A model generated the notes under the pieces. The model had not been told where the DNA came from. It did not search any database and was given only the letters and a program-made list of their open reading frames with translations. This document shows, in pieces, positions 14,753 through 18,635 of a DNA stretch of 18,635 bases. Position 1 is the first letter of the stretch, and each line of letters starts with the position of its first letter. Source of the DNA: Caldifarciminota bacterium (lineage in GTDB: Bacteria; Hydrothermota; Hydrothermia; LBFQ01; DSFT01); contig JANXBH010000004.1 of the NCBI GenBank assembly GCA_025060695.1, positions 1 through 18,635 on the forward strand, given 5' to 3'. The translations under genes and the position numbers were made by a program.

Positions 14753-17259
14753 TCTACATTTATACCTCCGTTTAATCTAAATGGATCCACGTACATATCA
14801 GGTCTTTTGTAAAAATATATATTACTTCTTGGTGGAATTTTATCACCATCTTTATAAGCTCTTCCTGTAATAGGATTTATTATATAAACATTCTTATAGT
14901 CAAGGATATTTTCAATCTTTAAATATGCATCAGCAAATTTATTAATTTTCTTTGTAAGCTTTAGACTTAAGTTTAACCAAGGTGGTCCTATTTTAGAGTA
15001 TGGTTCGCCTCTTTTTCCTGTGCTGTCTACAGGTGTATATCTTCTTCCACTCTGAAATTTTAGCGTAATTGTAGTAAATATATCGTACTTAAACTTTCTT
15101 CCATATTTCATATATAGTTTAACTGGCCTATCCCACGGCATAAATATTTCAGATATAGTTGTATCATAATCACCTAAGTATAAATCCTCACTTGTTGCAC
15201 CCCTTCCTCTTACTTGCGAAATAGTAATATCAAAGCTGAAGAAATTATTATTTGAAAATTTCTTCTCAATTTGAAACTCTATACCTAAACTTCTTGAGTA
15301 GTCAGAATTTAAGTATATCCAAAAGTCAGGATTTGGTGGTAGATTATCTATTCTTATAGCAGTTGGATAGTTAAATATGTCCCTATAGAATGCACTTAGC
15401 TTGGCTATTATGTCTTTTGCTAATATTCTTTCAAAACCCATTTCATATGCAACCGTAATGGTTGGTTTTAAATTCGGATTCCCTACAAGCTCATAATTAG
15501 AACTTGCTCTTACTCCAAGCTTTGTATATACATACTTTAAGTCAGGAACTTTAGAGAACCTTCCGTATGAAAAGTAAAACTTGTCATTTTCACTAATAGG
15601 ATATGAAATGCTTATTCTTGGACTTAGATTAAATCTTAAATCACCTTCCTTTATAAATTTTTCATACTGATTCCTTACAATAGGTGGAAGATAGTAGTTT
15701 TTATCTTCTAAAATACTTCTTACCCTTTCTAATGCATACTCACCTATTTTCCAATAGTCAACCCTAAAACCATATACAGCAATTAAACCTCCGAACTTAG
15801 TGGTATTTTGAATATAAAAACCACCCTTATTTGAATATGTCTTAAATATATCATAATTAAGACCAATACCATTTGAGTAGTTATACCATGGATAGTGTAT
15901 GTCTATATAAGTAAGCAAGTAATTTTCATGGATAAATCCTAATTTTAACTTATTGTACGCGCTTAAGTATCTTGTAAAATCAACTTTGTATATCCAACCA
16001 TCTGCATTGTTATGATGCCAATATGGACTATCACCACTATCGTAGAAAAATCCATCACCACTTGGAAGTGGATAGTTATCCTCTATGGGTTCATATTCAT
16101 TAAACATCTTATTCCTTGACCTTACTGTAAGACCATTAAAAACTCTCGCAATTCTTAGTTCAAATAAGGAAACTGGACTAATTAAATAATCAATTGAAAA
16201 ATATGAATTTACAAGTTCTTTTCTAAATATTGGATAGCCCTCTAAATAAAACATATATCTAATTGGAAAACCATATGCAAATCTATAGTCGCTTGAAGAA
16301 TAGAAAAAACCTTGACTTGTTTCAATTGCTCTATTGTAAAAATATCTAAATTTTAAACTTTTTATACCATAACCCAACTTTAGCATAAGACTATAATTAT
16401 TTTGTTCATACGGACCTTTAAAATGGTTTGGTAAGTGAGTATTATCAAAATCTCCTGAGATATCTAAAGAATAGGTAAGATTTCTATAGAGTGGACCCTT
16501 AATGTTTAAATCAATATTGTTATATTCATAAAATCCCCACTTTAAACCACTTGTGTCTTTATAAATTCTACCAAAACTGCCACCTTCGTACCTTAAATTA
16601 CCCTGAATTTTACTATATCCCTCATTTGTCTTTATATTTATTACTCCACCGCTTGCTTCACCGTACTCGGGGTTAAAACCACCTACTAAAGCTTCTATCT
16701 CTTCAAAGGCATTGTATGGTATAAAGGTTGTAGATATTGAACCAGTAATAGGATTTCTTACAGGTATACCATCTACAAGCACTAAAACATCACTTACTCT
16801 ACTTCCTCTTACATGTATCTCATTTCCATAACCTGTGATGGATGAGAGGTTTTGTAAAACATTTTTTATTGAAACTTCAGGAATATATTTTAAATCAGTC
16901 CTCCTTATGGTAGTTTGTGTAAATCCAACGTCCTTCTTTATAGGCTCTGGTTCCGCCTTGACTACTACCTCTTCTAACACATATCCCTGTGGTTCTAAGT
17001 AAAAGTCCACATTTAAATTACTATTAATAAATATTTCTTTTTGAGACTTCTTATAGCCCAAAATTTCAGCATTTAATTTATATTTTCCAGTAGGACCACT
17101 AAACAAAATTTCATAATAACCTTTCTCGTCAGTATATGTCCCATATGGAGTTCCTTCTAAATACACTGCTACCGCTTCTAAGGGTTTTGCAACCTTTCCG
17201 TCATAAACATAACCTTGAACTTTATATTGTAGGATAAATACAAAAATCATAATTTTCAT
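14746..17259 (-). CDS. TonB-dependent outer-membrane receptor with N-terminal regulatory domain
   Basis: This 837-residue protein opens with a short hydrophobic signal (MKIMIFVFILQ). A carboxypeptidase-regulatory-like beta-sandwich follows (about 12-95, with VQGYVYDGKVAKPLEAVAV and GTYTDEKGYYEI), then LEEVVVKAEPEP and a plug domain (about 108-212) with IRRTDLKYIPEVSIKNVLQN, HVRGSRVSDVLVLVDGIPVR and GFNPEYGEASGGVINIKT. A 22-strand-type barrel fills the rest, with a C-terminal aromatic end (INVEW). The order is typical of SusC/RagA-like receptors of the FCB group; no SusD partner is seen nearby. The substrate is not recognisable. The ATG at 17257-17259 is preferred because it precedes the signal; ATG at 17250 is the alternative. 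The start directly follows a perfect hairpin, without Shine-Dalgarno. Confidence 0.92.
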   Translation of the reverse strand: MKIMIFVFILQYKVQGYVYDGKVAKPLEAVAVYLEGTPYGTYTDEKGYYEILFSGPTGKYKLNAEILGYKKSQKEIFINSNLNVDFYLEPQGYVLEEVVVKAEPEPIKKDVGFTQTTIRRTDLKYIPEVSIKNVLQNLSSITGYGNEIHVRGSRVSDVLVLVDGIPVRNPITGSISTTFIPYNAFEEIEALVGGFNPEYGEASGGVINIKTNEGYSKIQGNLRYEGGSFGRIYKDTSGLKWGFYEYNNIDLNIKGPLYRNLTYSLDISGDFDNTHLPNHFKGPYEQNNYSLMLKLGYGIKSLKFRYFYNRAIETSQGFFYSSSDYRFAYGFPIRYMFYLEGYPIFRKELVNSYFSIDYLISPVSLFELRIARVFNGLTVRSRNKMFNEYEPIEDNYPLPSGDGFFYDSGDSPYWHHNNADGWIYKVDFTRYLSAYNKLKLGFIHENYLLTYIDIHYPWYNYSNGIGLNYDIFKTYSNKGGFYIQNTTKFGGLIAVYGFRVDYWKIGEYALERVRSILEDKNYYLPPIVRNQYEKFIKEGDLRFNLSPRISISYPISENDKFYFSYGRFSKVPDLKYVYTKLGVRASSNYELVGNPNLKPTITVAYEMGFERILAKDIIAKLSAFYRDIFNYPTAIRIDNLPPNPDFWIYLNSDYSRSLGIEFQIEKKFSNNNFFSFDITISQVRGRGATSEDLYLGDYDTTISEIFMPWDRPVKLYMKYGRKFKYDIFTTITLKFQSGRRYTPVDSTGKRGEPYSKIGPPWLNLSLKLTKKINKFADAYLKIENILDYKNVYIINPITGRAYKDGDKIPPRSNIYFYKRPDMYVDPFRLNGGINVEW

Positions 17260-17260
17260 G

Positions 17261-17278
17261 GTCCGCCAAAAGGCGGAC
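17261..17278 (-). other. Perfect G+C hairpin between a stop codon and the receptor start
   Basis: On the minus strand GTCCGCC, loop TTTT and GGCGGAC pair perfectly (7 bp). The first base of the stem is the G of the upstream TAG stop, and one base separates the stem from the receptor ATG. U17280 and A17259 can close the structure across a mismatch. No T-run follows. It is therefore unlike a normal intrinsic terminator and replaces a Shine-Dalgarno region. Confidence 0.6.
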
Positions 17279-18635
17279 TAATTTATAATAATTTTATAAC
17301 TCTTTCCATCTAACTTCATTAGATATATACCTTTCTTAAGATTTAAAACAACCTGCGAATTCTTAGAATTTACTACTTTACTTAGAGCTTTCCTTCCATC
17401 TATACTATAGATATCAAGACCATAGTCCTTGTCATTTGGAAGTATAAAACTTATTGTATTGCCCTTTATGGTAAACTTTATAGCTTCTTTCTTTTCTACA
17501 ATACTTGTCGTAATAAACTCAATATCAGTTTGAAATCTCGGATAAATTCTAGAGTTGTATATTCCTGCAGATGGTCTCCATCTTCTAAAATTACCCGTTA
17601 TATTTAGCATATCTCCCACTTGTGGAACGTACGGACCAAGGTTTATTTTTTGAACCTGAACTCTCGGTGCACTTGGATCATTGTAGTTTGAATAGTCAGC
17701 AACTAAAAAGAAGGCAGTTGTTCCAGTATCTACTACAACTGCTGAGTCCAATTTAATTAACATACTTTCGTAGTATTCGGATGTATCGTTGCTATATGCA
17801 AGCTGTCTGACTTTTACCTTCGCAGGTAAATAATTATTATTATTTGATACTATTTTATAGTATTTTATCTGAGCTATTTCAGTTAATCCCTGGAATTCCT
17901 CTATTAAACCCACAACTATAACACTATCTCCCTCAGTTGCATTCCACCAAGGACTATTACCATTCCATATAGTAATACCTGAAAATGGTGCATTTGAGCT
18001 TTGCATGAACCACCAATAACTTGGAAACCTATTTCCTGCACCTGTAATAACACCTGTCATAGTCATAAGAAATGCACTATCCATATATGCACTAAGGAAC
18101 ATAGACTGAGTATCAGGATTTGCTGAACTTTTAAATGTTGATTGAACCTTACTTATTTGCATAAATCCACCAAAGAATTTAGTAGAATCGTGAAGAGAAC
18201 TACCATTATTTGCCACAAGTTTATATAGCTGTCCATCAACTTGGTTAGAAGTTGATATAATAACACCTTTTGTGTTCTCAGGATCAGCTGCTACACTATT
18301 TATGGTAAGTACAGGAGTAAATGTATAAGTTGAGGGATTTAGTACATTACTTATTTGACTTATATCTCTTGTGTATATCAATCTCACGGTATTCCTATCA
18401 AGTGCATAAGCTATGTTTATTGATATAGTTTGAATCTCTACATCATTATCATTTCTTGGAACTATGACGTATTGACCACCTCTTGTATATACTACACCTT
18501 GTATATTTATTAACTGACCAACTTGGGGATTGTAGCTAAACCCACTATGACCATATCTAAAGTGAAAATATCCTGTTCCATCATATGCTTGAGCAACAGT
18601 CCAACCTGCTAAACTTATGCCTACTTGAACTACTA
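17278..18635 (-). CDS. Exported OB-fold-like repeat protein with type IX-like sorting tail (5' partial)
   Basis: The frame is open from the window edge to TAG at 17278-17280, about 451 residues, so the true start lies beyond 18635; GTG at 18385-18387 is internal. Three related beta-barrel segments contain 'V-G-x-x-(I/V)-x-(I/V)-x-G-x-(V/I)' strands: VGQLINIQGVVYTRG, EGDSVIVVGLIEEFQGLTE and VGDMLNITGNFRRW. That OB-fold pattern accompanies exported nucleases and lamin-tail-like proteins, but I see no nuclease motif. The segment KVKVRQLAYSNDTSEYYESM resembles the linker between such folds. The C-terminus is sorting-like: IKFTIKGNTISF, LDIYSIDGRKALS, LNLKKGIYLMKLDGKSYKII and an end in IN. It is first in the visible operon and precedes the TonB receptor. 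Function unknown; predicted cargo of a type IX-like route. Confidence 0.75.
   Translation of the reverse strand, partial: VVQVGISLAGWTVAQAYDGTGYFHFRYGHSGFSYNPQVGQLINIQGVVYTRGGQYVIVPRNDNDVEIQTISINIAYALDRNTVRLIYTRDISQISNVLNPSTYTFTPVLTINSVAADPENTKGVIISTSNQVDGQLYKLVANNGSSLHDSTKFFGGFMQISKVQSTFKSSANPDTQSMFLSAYMDSAFLMTMTGVITGAGNRFPSYWWFMQSSNAPFSGITIWNGNSPWWNATEGDSVIVVGLIEEFQGLTEIAQIKYYKIVSNNNNYLPAKVKVRQLAYSNDTSEYYESMLIKLDSAVVVDTGTTAFFLVADYSNYNDPSAPRVQVQKINLGPYVPQVGDMLNITGNFRRWRPSAGIYNSRIYPRFQTDIEFITTSIVEKKEAIKFTIKGNTISFILPNDKDYGLDIYSIDGRKALSKVVNSKNSQVVLNLKKGIYLMKLDGKSYKIIIN

Noticed and set aside
18385-18387. GTG as the start of the OB-fold-like protein.
   Set aside because: The frame stays open and protein-like to the window edge, with a further VGQLINIQGVVYTRG repeat upstream, so the start lies beyond the window.
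10010-18635. Right-hand operon as a phage-defence or toxin system.
   Set aside because: All products are envelope proteins with signal or sorting sequences; no nuclease, helicase or toxin motif is visible.

Overview
The window looks like chromosome from an A+T-rich, diderm and probably thermophilic bacterium of the FCB/WOR-3 ('Stahlbacteria'/'Hydrothermae') kind. The evidence is an LptE-type lipoprotein, a TonB-dependent receptor, an OmpA-family protein, a PorV-like barrel and several proteins ending in a type IX-secretion-like C-terminal sorting domain, plus complex I subunits NuoA and NuoB. Arginine is coded mostly by AGA/AGG and isoleucine often by ATA. The lineage is inferred from gene content; no rRNA or other phylogenetic marker is present. 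Nearly every base is coding, most genes lie on the minus strand, and I see no tRNA, rRNA, CRISPR array, insertion sequence or gene-free stretch of 300 bases.

Left part (1-4120). The 3' end of a plus-strand gene (1-96) with a sorting-domain-like tail converges on a minus-strand cluster across a two-hairpin, probably bidirectional terminator. In transcription order the cluster is nuoA, nuoB, a single-pass membrane protein with a small sensor-like domain, a 769-residue OmpA-family protein with four inserted Ig-like/regulatory repeats, and a ComEA-like DNA-binding protein. The first four genes overlap or nearly abut.

Middle (4121-9969). From a 46-base divergent promoter region, two plus-strand genes run right: an LptE-like lipoprotein and a TrmA/RumA-family RNA methyltransferase homologue. 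The homologue keeps its Fe-S cysteines but has lost the catalytic cysteine and the SAM loop. It converges on, and overlaps by 51 bases, a minus-strand DNA polymerase X with a PHP domain. Upstream of that gene are SpoVR and a YeaH/DUF444 VWA protein, two members of the conserved PrkA-YeaH-SpoVR stress/sporulation module; the kinase member is not here.

Right part (10010-18635). A tightly overlapping minus-strand operon encodes, in order, a large exported OB-fold-like protein with a sorting-domain tail (5' end beyond the window), a TonB-dependent receptor, a PorV-like outer-membrane barrel, a beta-propeller lipoprotein, a second sorting-domain protein with a fibronectin-like domain, and a second lipoprotein with a glutaminase-like fold. 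The last four are joined by 4-7 base overlaps. I read this as a dedicated cell-surface assembly unit: two predicted type IX-type cargoes, a PorV-type carrier barrel, a receptor and two surface lipoproteins made together. This is the best candidate for an undescribed system in the window.

Two further signals cut across the genes. Four start codons lacking a Shine-Dalgarno sequence share an ACTTTAAnnT element 5-9 bases upstream of ATG, which fits a -10 box driving leaderless mRNAs. Perfect G+C-rich hairpins fill the gap between a stop codon and the next ATG in two places. Exported proteins also carry unusually short signal peptides.
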